Shown here in pieces: positions 1 to 9,840 of a stretch of 64,000 bases of DNA. Source of the DNA: Bradyrhizobium oligotrophicum S58 (GTDB lineage: Bacteria > Pseudomonadota > Alphaproteobacteria > Rhizobiales > Xanthobacteraceae); NCBI RefSeq assembly GCF_000344805.1, contig NC_020453.1, positions 7,482,001-7,546,000 of the forward strand, read 5' to 3'. Position numbers and translations under genes: made by a program. Numbering within the stretch: the first letter of the stretch is position 1; each line of letters starts with the position of its first letter. The notes below the pieces were generated by a model. That model was given only the letters and a program-made list of their open reading frames with translations. It was not told the origin of the DNA and ran no database searches.

Positions 1-477
1 CACCAGCGACGGATCGGCCAACGCGATCCATGACAGCATCATCAGAGCCATCGAGGAGACGAGAAAGCCGATGAACACCCAGACGGCGCGCTCCGAGCGC
101 CTGAAATGATAGAAAAGGAACGGAAGCAGCAGCAGCTTCGACACGGGATTGATGGCCTGCAATCCCGCTTCCCAGGGGCCTTCGGACCAGAGCACGCCGA
201 TATCCGCCATCGCGAACAGCGCCAGCGGCAGTGCGCAGGCGGGAAGCGTCAGGCTTCTGATGAGCTCGTCCCAGTCGATCGTCGGAATCACCGCGATCGA
301 CCAGCACACCATGAGCGCCGCCGTTGCCGTCAACGACCACGGCAAGGTCACCGCGGCCAGCGTCACCAGGAGGTCTACGACAAGGGCATAGGCCGGAGCC
401 TCCGCCCATGACGGCGGCGCCCAGCCGGTCGTTCCCAGGTTCGCCGGCGAGTTCGAAGCGCCGCCCTCGACGTTCAT
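1..477 (-). CDS. O-antigen ligase/polymerase-like membrane protein, N-terminal part (truncated by window edge)
   Basis: An open frame runs from an ATG at 477 to the left edge (159 codons) without a stop. The translation has a hydrophilic start of about 30 residues, then hydrophobic segments near residues 31-55, 73-90 and 112-150. Between them is a basic stretch (FYHFRRSERAVW) typical of the N-terminal part of Wzy_C/O-antigen ligase-like proteins. Such proteins join or polymerise surface polysaccharide in the inner membrane. Only the first third is present, so the conserved periplasmic loop cannot be checked. It is divergent from the DUF6502 gene. Family assignment is by sequence flavour, moderately sure. 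Confidence 0.6.
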   Translation of the reverse strand, partial: MNVEGGASNSPANLGTTGWAPPSWAEAPAYALVVDLLVTLAAVTLPWSLTATAALMVCWSIAVIPTIDWDELIRSLTLPACALPLALFAMADIGVLWSEGPWEAGLQAINPVSKLLLLPFLFYHFRRSERAVWVFIGFLVSSMALMMLSWIALADPSLV

Positions 478-597
478 GAGATACGCCTCCTGGAGCATAT
501 CGAACTCCCCGTTCAGACAAGACCGCCGGGTGCCACCGCAACGCGCCCTGGCATTGCGGCATCTGCACCCGCCGTGGGTTGAACGTTATCTTCCAAT

Positions 598-647
598 ACG
601 TGGGAATTTTTCACACGTCAAATGAATGTGTGGGATTGTGTCCCACA
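598..647. promoter_or_regulatory. Two inverted repeats upstream of the DUF6502 gene
   Basis: ACGTG (598-602) pairs with CACGT (614-618). TGTGGGA (629-635) pairs with TCCCACA (641-647) across a 5-nt spacer. They lie 24-73 bp before the ATG at 671, between divergent genes. They could be operator half-sites; no regulator is identifiable. Confidence 0.3.
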
Positions 648-670
648 ATTGCGCGGGCTAAAAATTGGTC

Positions 671-1519
671 ATGGATCCGAAATCCCGGACGCCGTCGCAG
701 CTCAGCGCGACACAGCTGCAGGCGCCGCTGGCGCGGCTGCTGCGTCCGCTCGTGCGGCTGTGCATCCGCAGCGGGATGACGTTTCCGGCGCTGGCGCAGC
801 TGTTGCGCGAGCTGTTCGTCAACGTCGCCGAGCACGACTTCGCGCTCGACGACAAGCCGCAGACCGACAGCCGCGTCAGCCTGCTCACGGGCATTCATCG
901 CAAGGAGGTGGCGCGGCTGCGCGGGGCCGGCGCCCCGGTCAACGTCGTGCCTGCGACGCTGTCGCGCACCAGCGCCATCATCGCGCATTGGCTGGCCGCA
1001 CCGGAGTTCACCGATGCCAAGGGCGATCCGCGGCCGCTGCCGCGCACCGCCGACGACGGCGCGCCGTCGTTCGAGGCGCTGGTCGGTGCGATCACCAAGG
1101 ACGTGCGGCCGCGCGCGGTGCTCGACGAATGGCTCGACCGCCAGCTCGTCACCATCGATGCCGACGACAACATCGTTCTCGCGGATACCGGCTTCGTGCC
1201 CCGCGGCGACGACGACCGCAAATGGTACTATCTCGGCCGCAACCTGCATGATCACATCGCCGCCGCGGCCGACAACGTCTCCGAAGCCACGCCGCGCTTC
1301 ATGGAGCGCGCGGTGCATTATGACGGGCTGTCGCCGAAGCTGGCGCGACGCCTCGAAGCACGCTCGCGGGAGCTTGCGATGGAGGCGCTGAAGACCGCCA
1401 ACCGCGAAGCCAACCGCGCGCTCGCCAAGGACAAGGGCGGCGACGCCCGCTGGAATTTCGGCGTCTACATCTATTTAGAAGAGCCGAAGGACGCGCGCGA
1501 GGAAGGCGGCGACTCGTGA
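671..1519 (+). CDS. DUF6502 family protein
   Basis: A 282-aa soluble protein. It matches the DUF6502 pattern: an N-terminal helical region with LCIRSGMTFPALAQLL, then SLLTGIHRKEVARLR, which looks like a helix-turn-helix-type segment, and a mixed C-terminal half. Function is not known to me; DNA binding is possible but unproven. The frame also opens at a TTG at 665, but the ATG at 671 is the likelier start. The stop overlaps the next gene's GTG start (GTGA), so the two are probably one transcription unit. Confidence 0.75.
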   Translation: MDPKSRTPSQLSATQLQAPLARLLRPLVRLCIRSGMTFPALAQLLRELFVNVAEHDFALDDKPQTDSRVSLLTGIHRKEVARLRGAGAPVNVVPATLSRTSAIIAHWLAAPEFTDAKGDPRPLPRTADDGAPSFEALVGAITKDVRPRAVLDEWLDRQLVTIDADDNIVLADTGFVPRGDDDRKWYYLGRNLHDHIAAAADNVSEATPRFMERAVHYDGLSPKLARRLEARSRELAMEALKTANREANRALAKDKGGDARWNFGVYIYLEEPKDAREEGGDS

Positions 1520-2769
1520 CCAAGCGGCCGGTTCTCTCGCGCAGGGCGCTGCTCGCCGGACTCTGGCTCGCCGGATCCTCCGCGCTTGCGTGGGGACAGA
1601 CACGCAAGGGCAATGATCAGGGGCTTGGCGGCACCGGCCTTACGGGCGGCCAGGACCAGGGCATGGGCGGCACCGGCATCGTCGGCGTGATCCAGCGCTT
1701 CGGCAGCATCTTCGTCAACGGCGAGCGTGTCAGCTACGCGCCGAACGTGCCGGTGCGGATCGACGGCGAGGCCGCCTCGGTGAAGGCGCTCAGAATCGGC
1801 CAGCTCGCCCGCGTGCTGGCGCAGCGCGACGCCCAGGGCGTGCTGACCACCGCGCGCATCGATGTCGTGAGCGAGGTCACCGGACCGATCGAGGCGATCA
1901 GGCCGGGCGAGCTGACCGTGCTCGGGCAGACCGTCGTCTCGCCGGGCCAGGAGAGCTGGCGGAAGGTCGGCGCGCAAGTTGCCGTTTTCGGCCTGCGGCG
2001 CAGCGACGGCGTGATCGTCGCGAGCCTGGTCGATCTGCGGAGCACCAGCGCGAACCGGATCAGCGGGCTTCTCGTGCGTGATCGCGCTGGGCTCTCGATC
2101 GGCGGGCTCAAGCTCGCCGGCGCCGATCCGACCCTGGTCGGCCGGCGCGTGCAGGCCGAAGGCCGTGTGGCGCAGGGCGTGATGCAGGTCGCGCATGTCA
2201 GGCCCGACGACCTGAAGGAATTCGCGCGCGCCAGCCGCCTCCTGGTGGAAGGCTATGTCCAGCGCGTCGGCAGCGATCTGCAGTTCGGCTCAGGCTATGT
2301 CGCCCGCGACAATTCACGCTTCCAGCCCTCCGGCGAGACCCGCGTCGTGGTCGATGCGGTGCCCGACGGCGCCGGCGGATTGCGCGTCGAGGCCGTGCAG
2401 GCGGTCAGCCGCTTCCCAGGCGAGTCGGTCCGCGGCCCGCAGGCGCCGCCGCGCAGCCAGGGGCCGGGTGGCGCGAGCGGACCGGGTGGGCCGGGCGGCC
2501 AGGGTGGCGGCAATCATCCGGGTGGGCCGAACGGCATGGGAGCGCCAAGCAATCCAGGTGCCCCCGGCCACCAAGGCCTGCCGGGCTTCGGCCGCGACGG
2601 CGGCATGAATTCACCCGGCGGTATGAACCCGTCCGGCGGCTTCGGTGCGGGCGGACCGCCAGGCGGACCACCCGGCTTCGGCGGCTCACCGGGCGGGCCG
2701 CCCGGTGGCGGCGCCTTCGGCGGCCAGGGCGGTTTCGGGGGCGGAGGCGGCGGTGGGGGCCGCCGCTGA
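1516..2769 (+). CDS. Secreted DUF5666-domain protein with a long Gly/Pro-rich tail
   Basis: 417 aa beginning at a GTG that overlaps the upstream stop by 4 nt. The N-terminus has twin arginines followed by a hydrophobic run (SRRALLAGLWLAGSSALAW), a plausible Tat or Sec signal peptide. Repeats of GGTG (residues about 34-55) are followed by a beta-rich region (about 55-300) of the DUF5666 type. Residues about 310-417 are almost only Gly, Pro, Gln, Phe and Asn, ending in a poly-Gly run and two Arg. This disordered tail suggests an extracytoplasmic, possibly envelope-associated protein. Function is unknown; co-occurrence with DUF6502 suggests a joint role. Confidence 0.7.
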   Translation: MTKRPVLSRRALLAGLWLAGSSALAWGQTRKGNDQGLGGTGLTGGQDQGMGGTGIVGVIQRFGSIFVNGERVSYAPNVPVRIDGEAASVKALRIGQLARVLAQRDAQGVLTTARIDVVSEVTGPIEAIRPGELTVLGQTVVSPGQESWRKVGAQVAVFGLRRSDGVIVASLVDLRSTSANRISGLLVRDRAGLSIGGLKLAGADPTLVGRRVQAEGRVAQGVMQVAHVRPDDLKEFARASRLLVEGYVQRVGSDLQFGSGYVARDNSRFQPSGETRVVVDAVPDGAGGLRVEAVQAVSRFPGESVRGPQAPPRSQGPGGASGPGGPGGQGGGNHPGGPNGMGAPSNPGAPGHQGLPGFGRDGGMNSPGGMNPSGGFGAGGPPGGPPGFGGSPGGPPGGGAFGGQGGFGGGGGGGGRR

Positions 2770-3145
2770 GGACGTCGTCAAGCCATCCCCCGATACTTGC
2801 CACAGCAGAGGTGAGCAATCTTCGCTCGGCGCGCATTTGAGCACGGAGCTCACGGCGAACTCGGTGCCAGCCTCTCCCCTCTTTTGCCCGCGACCTTGAC
2901 GCCAACGTCGGGGCGCCAAGCCATCGGATTCCACACCCAATGTCCGAGACGACGCGCACGTCCCTCTCGTGGGCCAGGACGGAGCGGAGCACGCACGAGT
3001 TCCGAAAATATGAAAAAGAATATCCCGCGAGAGGGCTGGACAGCCGTTGCAGAAGCTGCCGGTCGGGCAAGTCATTTCGCACGCCACGGGGGTCGAACGA
3101 TGAGGTCCTCGCGGCCCTCATGCGCGCTGAGCTACGTTAACGGAA
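2770..3145. other. Gene-free gap, possibly a decayed dispersed repeat
   Basis: No convincing gene is visible in these 376 bp between two convergent genes. Several short frames are open in all directions but none has a family signature. The minus-strand frame around 2905-3090 reads DILFHIFGTRAC, a string I recall from many small hypothetical ORFs in Bradyrhizobium, so it may be a copy of a dispersed repeat rather than a gene. Confidence 0.35.
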
Positions 3146-3688
3146 TCAAGACGCGTTCGTGTCCTGCGCAAATCGCTCGACGAGGTCGGACCAAAACGGA
3201 ATGTGTTTGACTTGCGCAGGCCAGGGTTTGCTGCTCCAGCCCGTGAACTCTCGTTCAAAATAGTCGTTCAGATTGGCGCCATAGTAAATCGCGTCGACAC
3301 CGTAGATCGAAAAGACAGGGTTGCCCGACTCGTGCGGCTGCTCGGGCAGATAGCGATGAGCAATCAGCGGGATGAGTTTAGGCGCCCGGGACACGATGTC
3401 CGGAAGTGCATCTGCCCGGGCACGTGCGGTCGAAGGGAGCCTCCCCCACTCCGACCACCACAGTTGCCCGGTCTCGACAGCGTGATGAAGACTTTCGAAC
3501 GGCCATTCGAGCGCTCGTCTTATCGCGCGCTCGTCGGTCCAGTCGTGGCCGTCCACCGGCCGCCTCCGCGTCAGGAGCGCGATCAGATCGGGAGGAAAGA
3601 CCAACCCAAATCGGCGTTGCGCCCTGTCGAGCTCGGATCGCGTATAGCCCTTGGTCCAACGAACCGTGTCCCTGCCGGACATTGCCAT
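3146..3688 (-). CDS. SMI1/KNR4-like (immunity-type) protein
   Basis: 180 aa, ATG at 3688. The opening (helix, FPPDLIALL), the WP-rich middle (WPFESLHHAVETGQLWW) and the late LIPLIAHRYLP...GNPVFSIYG...YYGANLNDYF pattern are typical of the SMI1/KNR4 superfamily. Many members are immunity proteins against polymorphic or contact-dependent toxins. No toxin gene is visible nearby, so it would be an orphan. It follows the 85-aa gene on the same strand after 41 bp. The region is visibly less GC-rich than its neighbours, hinting at acquisition. Family fairly sure, role inferred. Confidence 0.7.
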   Translation of the reverse strand: MAMSGRDTVRWTKGYTRSELDRAQRRFGLVFPPDLIALLTRRRPVDGHDWTDERAIRRALEWPFESLHHAVETGQLWWSEWGRLPSTARARADALPDIVSRAPKLIPLIAHRYLPEQPHESGNPVFSIYGVDAIYYGANLNDYFEREFTGWSSKPWPAQVKHIPFWSDLVERFAQDTNAS

Positions 3689-3729
3689 CGCTTCCGTTTG
3701 TTAGGGCTCGATCCGCCCGCATCGGCGAC

Positions 3730-3987
3730 CTAGCTTTGATAGATCATCAAAACCCTTGCAGCGATCCGATGATCGGCTTCAGGACGCCCCGCGAGTGACA
3801 TTCTGTCCGTGACGACACCGGTGAGATAGCTCGCGATCGACTCAGCACCGGCACCGTCTTCGAGCATGTTGAAGACCTGGAGAGCGTAGCGATCATATTC
3901 GTTTTCGGCGCCCTCGCAGCCGGAAACGCCAATCGGGTCCCAATCGGACAGCAGAAGAGCTCTTATAAGATCCAACTTGGACGGCAT
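3730..3987 (-). CDS. Small acidic hypothetical protein, immunity-locus type
   Basis: 85 aa, ATG at 3987. The protein has LLLSDWDPIGV near residues 11-21 and a following EYDRYA, a pattern I recall from a small widespread family often found beside SMI1/KNR4 immunity genes. No signal peptide or membrane segment. It lies 38 bp downstream of the yejF stop and 41 bp upstream of the SMI1/KNR4-like gene, all on the minus strand. Function is unknown; pairing with its neighbour suggests an immunity or toxin-neutralising context. Confidence 0.6.
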   Translation of the reverse strand: MPSKLDLIRALLLSDWDPIGVSGCEGAENEYDRYALQVFNMLEDGAGAESIASYLTGVVTDRMSLAGRPEADHRIAARVLMIYQS

Positions 3988-4025
3988 TGTCTCGCGGTTG
4001 CTCCGGTGCCGATGTATGCGATCTA

Positions 4026-5663
4026 TTATGGCGCCGCCGTCCCATTCCCCGCCGTCTCATTCCTGAACGCTGCCGCAAACAGCGCGCGGGTGTAGTCGGT
4101 CTTCGGCGCCTTGAACAGCTGCGCGGCGGCGCCCTCCTCCACCACCTTGCCGTGACGCATCACGATCAGGTGGCTGGCGAGCGAGGCGACGACGCGCAGA
4201 TCGTGCGAGATGAACATGTAGGTGAGGTCGAGCTTGCGCTGCAGATCGCGCAGCAAGGCGACCATCTGCGCCTGGAACAGCATGTCGAGCGCCGAGGTCG
4301 GCTCGTCCAGCACGACGAAGCTCGGCTCGAGCACGACGGCACGCGCAACCGAGATGCGCTGGCGCTGGCCGCCGGAGAATTCGTGCGGATAGCGGAAGCG
4401 CGTCGCCGGATCGAGCCCGACCTCGGTGAGCGCCTTGACGACCTTCGCCTCGGCCTCCTCCTCCGACAGGCCGGGCTGATGCACGCTCAAGCCTTCGGCG
4501 ATGATGTCGCCGACCGACATGCGCGGGCTGAGCGAGCCGAACGGGTCCTGAAACACGATCTGCATGTCACGGCGGAACGGGCGGACCTGCTTGAAGCTCA
4601 GCCCCTGGATCTCGCTGCCGAGAAACACGATCGGACCGTCGGAGGAGATCAGCCGCAGCAGCGCCAGCCCGAGCGTGGTCTTGCCGGAGCCGGACTCGCC
4701 GACCACGCCGAGCGTCTCGCCCTTGCGCACGGCAATGCTGACGCCATCGACCGCCTTGATGTGGCCCACCGTGGAGCGGAACAGGCCGCGCTTGATCGGA
4801 AACCAGACCTTGAGATCCTGCGCCTGCATCACCACCGGCTGATCGGGCCGCGGCGGCGCCGGGTCCGGCTTCGGCTCGGCCGCGAGCAGCGCCTTGGTGT
4901 AGGGATGCGAGGGCGCGGTGAACACCTGCTCGACCGGCCCCTGCTCGACGATCTTGCCGCCATTCATGACGCAGACACGATCGGCGATGCGGCGGACGAT
5001 GCCGAGATCATGGGTGATGAACAGCAGGCTCATGCCGAGCCGCGCGCGGATATCGGCGAGCAGCGCCAGGATCTGCGCCTGCACGGTGACGTCGAGCGCG
5101 GTAGTCGGCTCGTCGGCGATCAGGAGGTCCGGCTCGTTGGCGAGCGCCATCGCGATCATCACGCGCTGGCGCTGGCCGCCGGAGAGCTGATGTGGATAGC
5201 TGCCGAGCCGCGTCTCCGGCTCGGGGATGCCGACCTGGGTGAGCAGTTCCAGCACGCGCGTCCGTGCGGCGCTGTTGGAGATCGGCTGATGCAGCTGCAG
5301 GATCTCGCTGATCTGCCGCTCGATCGTGTGCAGCGGATTGAGCGAGGTCATCGGCTCCTGGAAGATGATCGAGATGTCGCTGCCGCGGAGCTCGCGCATC
5401 TCGCCTTCCGACAAGGGCAGCAGATCGCGGCCCTTGAAGCGGATGCTGCCCGACGGGTGCGAGGCGACCGGATACGGCAGGAGCTTCAGCACCGACAGCG
5501 CGCTGACCGATTTGCCCGAGCCGGATTCACCGACCAAGGCGATGCATTCGCCGCGCTTGATGTCGAACGAGACGCGGTCGACGGCGGTCGACACGCGGCC
5601 TCCCTGGTGGAAGGCCACCGAGAGATCCCTGACCGAGAGCAGCGGCTGGCTGATCGCATCCAT
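4026..5663 (-). CDS. yejF: Peptide ABC transporter ATPase with two nucleotide-binding domains (YejF-like)
   Basis: 545 aa with two complete ABC ATPase domains in one chain. Walker A motifs GESGSGKS (45-52) and GESGSGKT (322-329) are each followed by a signature (LSGGQRQR and FSGGQRQR) and a Walker B DEPT. Each half ends in the oligopeptide-type C-terminal extension ([22 protein letters not shown]). This is the layout of YejF, which energises uptake of peptides and microcin C through YejB/YejE. It is the last gene of a minus-strand operon, 5 bp after yejE. The substrate is inferred from the family. Confidence 0.9.
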   Translation of the reverse strand: MDAISQPLLSVRDLSVAFHQGGRVSTAVDRVSFDIKRGECIALVGESGSGKSVSALSVLKLLPYPVASHPSGSIRFKGRDLLPLSEGEMRELRGSDISIIFQEPMTSLNPLHTIERQISEILQLHQPISNSAARTRVLELLTQVGIPEPETRLGSYPHQLSGGQRQRVMIAMALANEPDLLIADEPTTALDVTVQAQILALLADIRARLGMSLLFITHDLGIVRRIADRVCVMNGGKIVEQGPVEQVFTAPSHPYTKALLAAEPKPDPAPPRPDQPVVMQAQDLKVWFPIKRGLFRSTVGHIKAVDGVSIAVRKGETLGVVGESGSGKTTLGLALLRLISSDGPIVFLGSEIQGLSFKQVRPFRRDMQIVFQDPFGSLSPRMSVGDIIAEGLSVHQPGLSEEEAEAKVVKALTEVGLDPATRFRYPHEFSGGQRQRISVARAVVLEPSFVVLDEPTSALDMLFQAQMVALLRDLQRKLDLTYMFISHDLRVVASLASHLIVMRHGKVVEEGAAAQLFKAPKTDYTRALFAAAFRNETAGNGTAAP

Positions 5664-5668
5664 GTCGA

Positions 5669-6847
5669 TTACCTGAAGGTCTTGCGCGGATCGAACGCGT
5701 CACGCACCGCTTCGCCGATGAAGATCAGCAGCGAGAGCATGATCGCGACCGAGAAGAAGCCGGTAAGGCCGAGCCACGGCGCCTGCACGTTCGACTTGGC
5801 CTGCGACAGCATCTCGCCGAGCGAAGGCGAGCCCGGCGGCAGGCCGAAGCCGAGGAAATCGAGCGCGGTGAGCGTCATCACCGAGCTCGACACGATGAAG
5901 GGCAGGAACGTCATGGTCGCGACCATCGCGTTCGGCAGCAGATGGCGGACCATGATCACCGCATTGGAAACGCCGAGCGCGCGTGCCGCCTGGATGTATT
6001 CGAAATTGCGGCCGCGCAGGAATTCGGCGCGCACGAGGCCGACCAGCGACACCCAGGAGAACAGCAGCATGATGCCGAGCAGGGTGAAGAAGCCGGGCAC
6101 CAGCACGGCGGAGAGGATCAGCAGCAGATAGAGATAGGGAATCGCATTCCAGATCTCGATGAAGCGCTGGAACAGAAGATCGACCCAGCCGCCGAAATAG
6201 CCCTGCACGCCGCCGGCGGCGATGCCGATGATCGAGGAGAAGAACGTCAAGGACAGCCCGAACAGCACGGAGATGCGGAAGCCATAGATCAGGCGCGCGA
6301 CGACGTCGCGGCCCTGGTCGTCGGTGCCGAGCCAGTTGTATTCGAGATCCCTACAGCTCTTCAGCCCCTTCTTCTCGACCACCGTCTTGCACTGCGCTTC
6401 CGTCAGCATCCAGGTCGGCTTCGACGGCGCCGGCGTCGGCAAATCGAGATTGTGGGTCGCGTAGGAGTAGCGGACCAGCGGCCAGATCGTCGTGCCGCCC
6501 TTGTCGGCGATCAGCTTCTGCAAATACGGATCGCGATAGTCGGCCGCGGTCTCGAAGTCGCCGCCGAACGCGGTCTCCGGATAGGAGACGAAGGCGGGAA
6601 AGTAGAGATGGCCGTCGAACTTGATCAGGAATGGCCGGTCATTGGCGATCAGCTCGGCGAACAGCGAGACGACGAACAGGAACAGGAAGATCCACAACGA
6701 CCAGTAGCCGCGGCGGTTGGCCTTGAAGTTCTGCCAGCGGCGCTGGTTGAGCGGCGACGGCCGGAAGCGATGCCGCGTCGGCGGCACGGCCGCGCCGAGC
6801 GGCGACGGCGTCGTGGTCTCGACCGGAGGGGTGGCTGTCAGCGTCAT
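5669..6847 (-). CDS. yejE: Peptide ABC transporter permease (YejE-like)
   Basis: 392 aa, ATG at 6847 in a TGATG overlap with the yejB stop. The open frame extends much further upstream but that part is antisense-like sequence over yejB and is not coding. After a Pro-rich cytoplasmic start there is a membrane segment ([19 protein letters not shown]) and a roughly 130-residue periplasmic stretch with two Cys. The binding-protein-dependent permease domain follows, with the coupling loop [15 protein letters not shown]. This matches YejE/OppC-type permeases, which pair with YejB. The periplasmic insert makes it longer than the E. coli protein. Confidence 0.88.
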   Translation of the reverse strand: MTLTATPPVETTTPSPLGAAVPPTRHRFRPSPLNQRRWQNFKANRRGYWSLWIFLFLFVVSLFAELIANDRPFLIKFDGHLYFPAFVSYPETAFGGDFETAADYRDPYLQKLIADKGGTTIWPLVRYSYATHNLDLPTPAPSKPTWMLTEAQCKTVVEKKGLKSCRDLEYNWLGTDDQGRDVVARLIYGFRISVLFGLSLTFFSSIIGIAAGGVQGYFGGWVDLLFQRFIEIWNAIPYLYLLLILSAVLVPGFFTLLGIMLLFSWVSLVGLVRAEFLRGRNFEYIQAARALGVSNAVIMVRHLLPNAMVATMTFLPFIVSSSVMTLTALDFLGFGLPPGSPSLGEMLSQAKSNVQAPWLGLTGFFSVAIMLSLLIFIGEAVRDAFDPRKTFR

Positions 6848-7959
6848 CAGACCTCCCGCGCCTCGAAATCGATCCGCGGATCGATCCACATGTAGGTCAG
6901 ATCCGAGACCAGGTTGATGGCGAGGCCGAGCAGCGAGAAGATGAAGAGATTGCCGAACACGACGGGATAATCCCGGTTGAGGATGCTCTCGAACGACAGC
7001 AGGCCGAGGCCGTCGAGCGAGAAGATGGTCTCGATCAGGAGCGAGCCGGAGAAGAAGGCATGGATGAAGGTGCCCGGGAAGCCGGCAATCACGATCAGCA
7101 TCGCGTTGCGGAAGATGTGGCCATAGAGCACCTGGTTCTCGCTGCAGCCCTTGGCGCGCGCGGTCATGACATACTGCTTGCGGATCTCGTCGAGGAACGA
7201 GTTCTTGGTCAGCAGCGTCATGGTCGCGAAGGCGCCGAGCGCCATCGACACCAGCGGCAGAGTGAGATGCCAGAAATAGTCGATGATCTTCCAGTACCAC
7301 GGGAAGTCCGACCAGCCGTCCGACGTCAGCCCGCGCAACGGGAAGATGTTCAGGAACGAGCCGCCCGCGAACAGGATGATCAGGAGAATAGCAAACAGGA
7401 AGCCCGGAATGGCATAGCCGACGATGATCACGGCCGAGGTCCAGACGTCGAAGCGCGAGCCGTCCGCGACCGCCTTGCGGATGCCGAGCGGGATCGAGAT
7501 CAGGTAGGTCAGCAGGGTCATCCAGACGCCGAGCGACATCGACACCGGCAGCTTCTCCTTGATCAGCTGCAGCACTGAGGTGTCGCGGAAATAGCTCTTG
7601 CCGAAATCGAAGCGCGCGAAATTCCACACCATCAGCGCGAAGCGCTCCGGCGCCGGCTTGTCGAAGCCGAATTGTTTTTCGAGCTGCTTGATGAAGGCCG
7701 GGTCGAGACCCTGGGCGCCACGATATTTCGAATTGGTGTCTCCGCCGGAGCCCACCTGACCCGGCGGCCGCGCGCCGAAATCGGAGCCGCTGCCGCCCGA
7801 GATGCGCGACGTGCCGCCGGTGTCGGCGCCGGTCAATTGCGCGATGACGCGCTCGACCGGCCCGCCCGGCGCGAACTGCACCACGACGAACGAGATGAAC
7901 AGGATCCCGAGCAGGGTCGGGAGCATCAGAAACATGCGGCGGACGATATAGGCAGCCAT
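6847..7959 (-). CDS. yejB: Peptide ABC transporter permease (YejB-like)
   Basis: 370 aa, beginning MAAYIVRRMFLMLPTLLGIL, the typical first transmembrane helix of OppB/DppB/YejB permeases, followed by FAPGGPVERVIAQL. A Gly/Ser-rich loop (about residues 45-80) precedes the permease domain. The coupling motif is EIRKQYVMTARAKGCSEN. It forms the channel with YejE. It starts 3 bp after the stop of the upstream binding-protein gene and overlaps yejE by one base, so translation is probably coupled through the operon. Confidence 0.9.
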   Translation of the reverse strand: MAAYIVRRMFLMLPTLLGILFISFVVVQFAPGGPVERVIAQLTGADTGGTSRISGGSGSDFGARPPGQVGSGGDTNSKYRGAQGLDPAFIKQLEKQFGFDKPAPERFALMVWNFARFDFGKSYFRDTSVLQLIKEKLPVSMSLGVWMTLLTYLISIPLGIRKAVADGSRFDVWTSAVIIVGYAIPGFLFAILLIILFAGGSFLNIFPLRGLTSDGWSDFPWYWKIIDYFWHLTLPLVSMALGAFATMTLLTKNSFLDEIRKQYVMTARAKGCSENQVLYGHIFRNAMLIVIAGFPGTFIHAFFSGSLLIETIFSLDGLGLLSFESILNRDYPVVFGNLFIFSLLGLAINLVSDLTYMWIDPRIDFEAREV

Positions 7960-7962
7960 GAA

Positions 7963-9840
7963 CTACTTCGCCTGCTCCAGCTTCGAGGCCTTGGCGGCAT
8001 CGTACCACCAGATGTCGGGGGCGCCGACGCCAGATGCGTATTTCGGCGGCTTCGGCGGGTGGCTGAATTGATCCCAATAGGCGATCGGGTGGGTCTGGCG
8101 ATACCATTGCGGTATCCAGTAATGGCCGGCACGGAACACGCGGTCGAGCGCGCGGCAGGCCGACGTCAACTCGCCGCGGGTCTCGGCGCCGATCGCCTTG
8201 GCGACCAGCGCGTCGATCGCGGGATTGCTGATGCCGCCGAGATTGTAGGAGCCCTTGGTCTTCGCCGCATCCGAGGTGAAATACGGCCGCAGGCTGTCGC
8301 CGGGGGTCGGCGACATCGACAGCCGCTGCACCGTGATGTCGAAGTCGAAATCCTCGACCCGGGCGCGGTACTGCACGGCGTCGACGATGCGGAGATCTGC
8401 ATCGATGCCGAGTGTCTGCAGGTTCTTGATCAGGGTGCCGTGATGCGGCTTGAACGAGACCTCGTCGATCAGGAACTCGATCGCGAACGGCTCGCCATTC
8501 GGCAGCAATCGCTTGCCGTCCTTCACCGGCAGGCCTGCCTGCTGCAGCAGCTGCGTGGCCTTGCGCAGCAGCGCGCGATCCTGCCCCGATCCGTCTGAGA
8601 CCGGCGGCACGAACGGCTCGCCGAACACGTCGTCCGGCACCTGGCTCCGGAACGGCTCCAAGAGCTTCAGCTCTTCAGGCGACGGCGGCCCGACCGCGAC
8701 CATGTCGGAGTTCTGGAACGGCGACACCGTGCGCGCATAGGCGCCGTACATGATGGTCTTGTTGGTCCATTCGAAGTCGAAGGCGTAGGTCAGCGCCTGG
8801 CGAACGCGCGGGTCCTTGAACTTGTCGCGGCGGGTGTTGATGAACCAGCCCTGTCCGCCCGACGGCGTCTCGTCCGGCAGCAGCTCGCGCTTGACGCGGC
8901 CGTCCTTGATCGCCGGGAAATCGTAGCGCGTCGCCCAGATGCGCGAGGTGAACTCCTCGCGGAACAGATAGCTCTTGGCGGTGAAGCCCTCGAAGGCGAC
9001 GTCGCGGTCGCGATAGAACTCGTAGCGCACGATGTCGAAATTATACATGCCGCGACTGACCGGCAGGTCCGCGGCCCACCAGTCCTTGACGCGCTCGAAC
9101 TCGACGTAGCGATTGATCTCGTATTTGCCGACCTTGTACGGCCCCGAGCCGAGCGGCACGTCGAGCGGGTTCTCGTCGAAGGCGCGGTTGGCGTAATAAG
9201 CCTTGGAGAAGATCGGCAGCGTGACGACATAGAGCGGCACGTCGCGCGCGCGCTTCTCGACGAAGCTGACCACGACCGTCGCATCATCGAGCGCCTCGGC
9301 CTTCACGAAGTCGCGCAGCTGCACGACGATCAGCGGATGGCCCTTCTCCTTCAGCGTGTTCAGCGAGAAGGCGACGTCCTGCGCCGTGATCTTCGAGCCG
9401 TCGTGAAAACGCGCCTCGGGCCGCAAGGTGAAGCGATAGGACAGCTTGTCCGGCGAGATCGCGACCGACTTCGCGACCAGGCCATAGACCGCATCCGGCT
9501 CGTCGCTCGCGCGCACCATCAGCGAGGCGAACGTCATGTCCATGCCCTGCGCGCCCTCGCCCTTGAGGACATAGGCATTGAACGAGTTGAACGTCTGATA
9601 GGACTGGTTGTAGGCGCGCACCGAGGGGATGAGCGAGAACAGCCCGCCCTTCGGTGCGTCGATATTGACGTAGTCGAAGTGAGGAAAGTCGGCCGGATAT
9701 TTGAGATCGCCGAACGCCGACATGCCGTGGGAGTCGGCACCGAACTCCGCGGCCATGGCGGGCCTGAGCAGCGGAGCACCGAGCGCGCCGAGCCCGAGCC
9801 CGAGCACCCCGCGGCGCGACAGATGCGAGAGCGGGCTCAA
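7963..9840 (-). CDS. Periplasmic peptide-binding protein, second of a tandem pair (YejA-like)
   Basis: 625 aa. I place the start at TTG 9840, in a TTGA overlap with the stop of the upstream binding protein. The frame is open further upstream, but only over the coding part of its neighbour. This start gives a short signal (LSHLSRRGVLGLGLGALG) with twin arginines, suggesting Tat export, and a cleavage near PAMAAEFG. The mature part is a family-5 solute-binding protein: HGMSAFGDLKYPADFPHFDYVN, then FRLRPEARFHDG-like and WW-rich motifs shared with YejA. It is paralogous to the preceding gene and presumably feeds the same YejB/E/F importer with a different ligand preference. Confidence 0.85.
   Translation of the reverse strand: MSPLSHLSRRGVLGLGLGALGAPLLRPAMAAEFGADSHGMSAFGDLKYPADFPHFDYVNIDAPKGGLFSLIPSVRAYNQSYQTFNSFNAYVLKGEGAQGMDMTFASLMVRASDEPDAVYGLVAKSVAISPDKLSYRFTLRPEARFHDGSKITAQDVAFSLNTLKEKGHPLIVVQLRDFVKAEALDDATVVVSFVEKRARDVPLYVVTLPIFSKAYYANRAFDENPLDVPLGSGPYKVGKYEINRYVEFERVKDWWAADLPVSRGMYNFDIVRYEFYRDRDVAFEGFTAKSYLFREEFTSRIWATRYDFPAIKDGRVKRELLPDETPSGGQGWFINTRRDKFKDPRVRQALTYAFDFEWTNKTIMYGAYARTVSPFQNSDMVAVGPPSPEELKLLEPFRSQVPDDVFGEPFVPPVSDGSGQDRALLRKATQLLQQAGLPVKDGKRLLPNGEPFAIEFLIDEVSFKPHHGTLIKNLQTLGIDADLRIVDAVQYRARVEDFDFDITVQRLSMSPTPGDSLRPYFTSDAAKTKGSYNLGGISNPAIDALVAKAIGAETRGELTSACRALDRVFRAGHYWIPQWYRQTHPIAYWDQFSHPPKPPKYASGVGAPDIWWYDAAKASKLEQAK

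Noticed and set aside
3987..6131. A 714-codon plus-strand frame opposite yejF/yejE
   Set aside because: No domain, low-complexity composition, and opposite two real transporter genes.
6848..8107. Upstream extension of the yejE frame over yejB
   Set aside because: The extension lies in another frame over the well-supported YejB coding sequence; the ATG at 6847 with TGATG coupling is the natural start.
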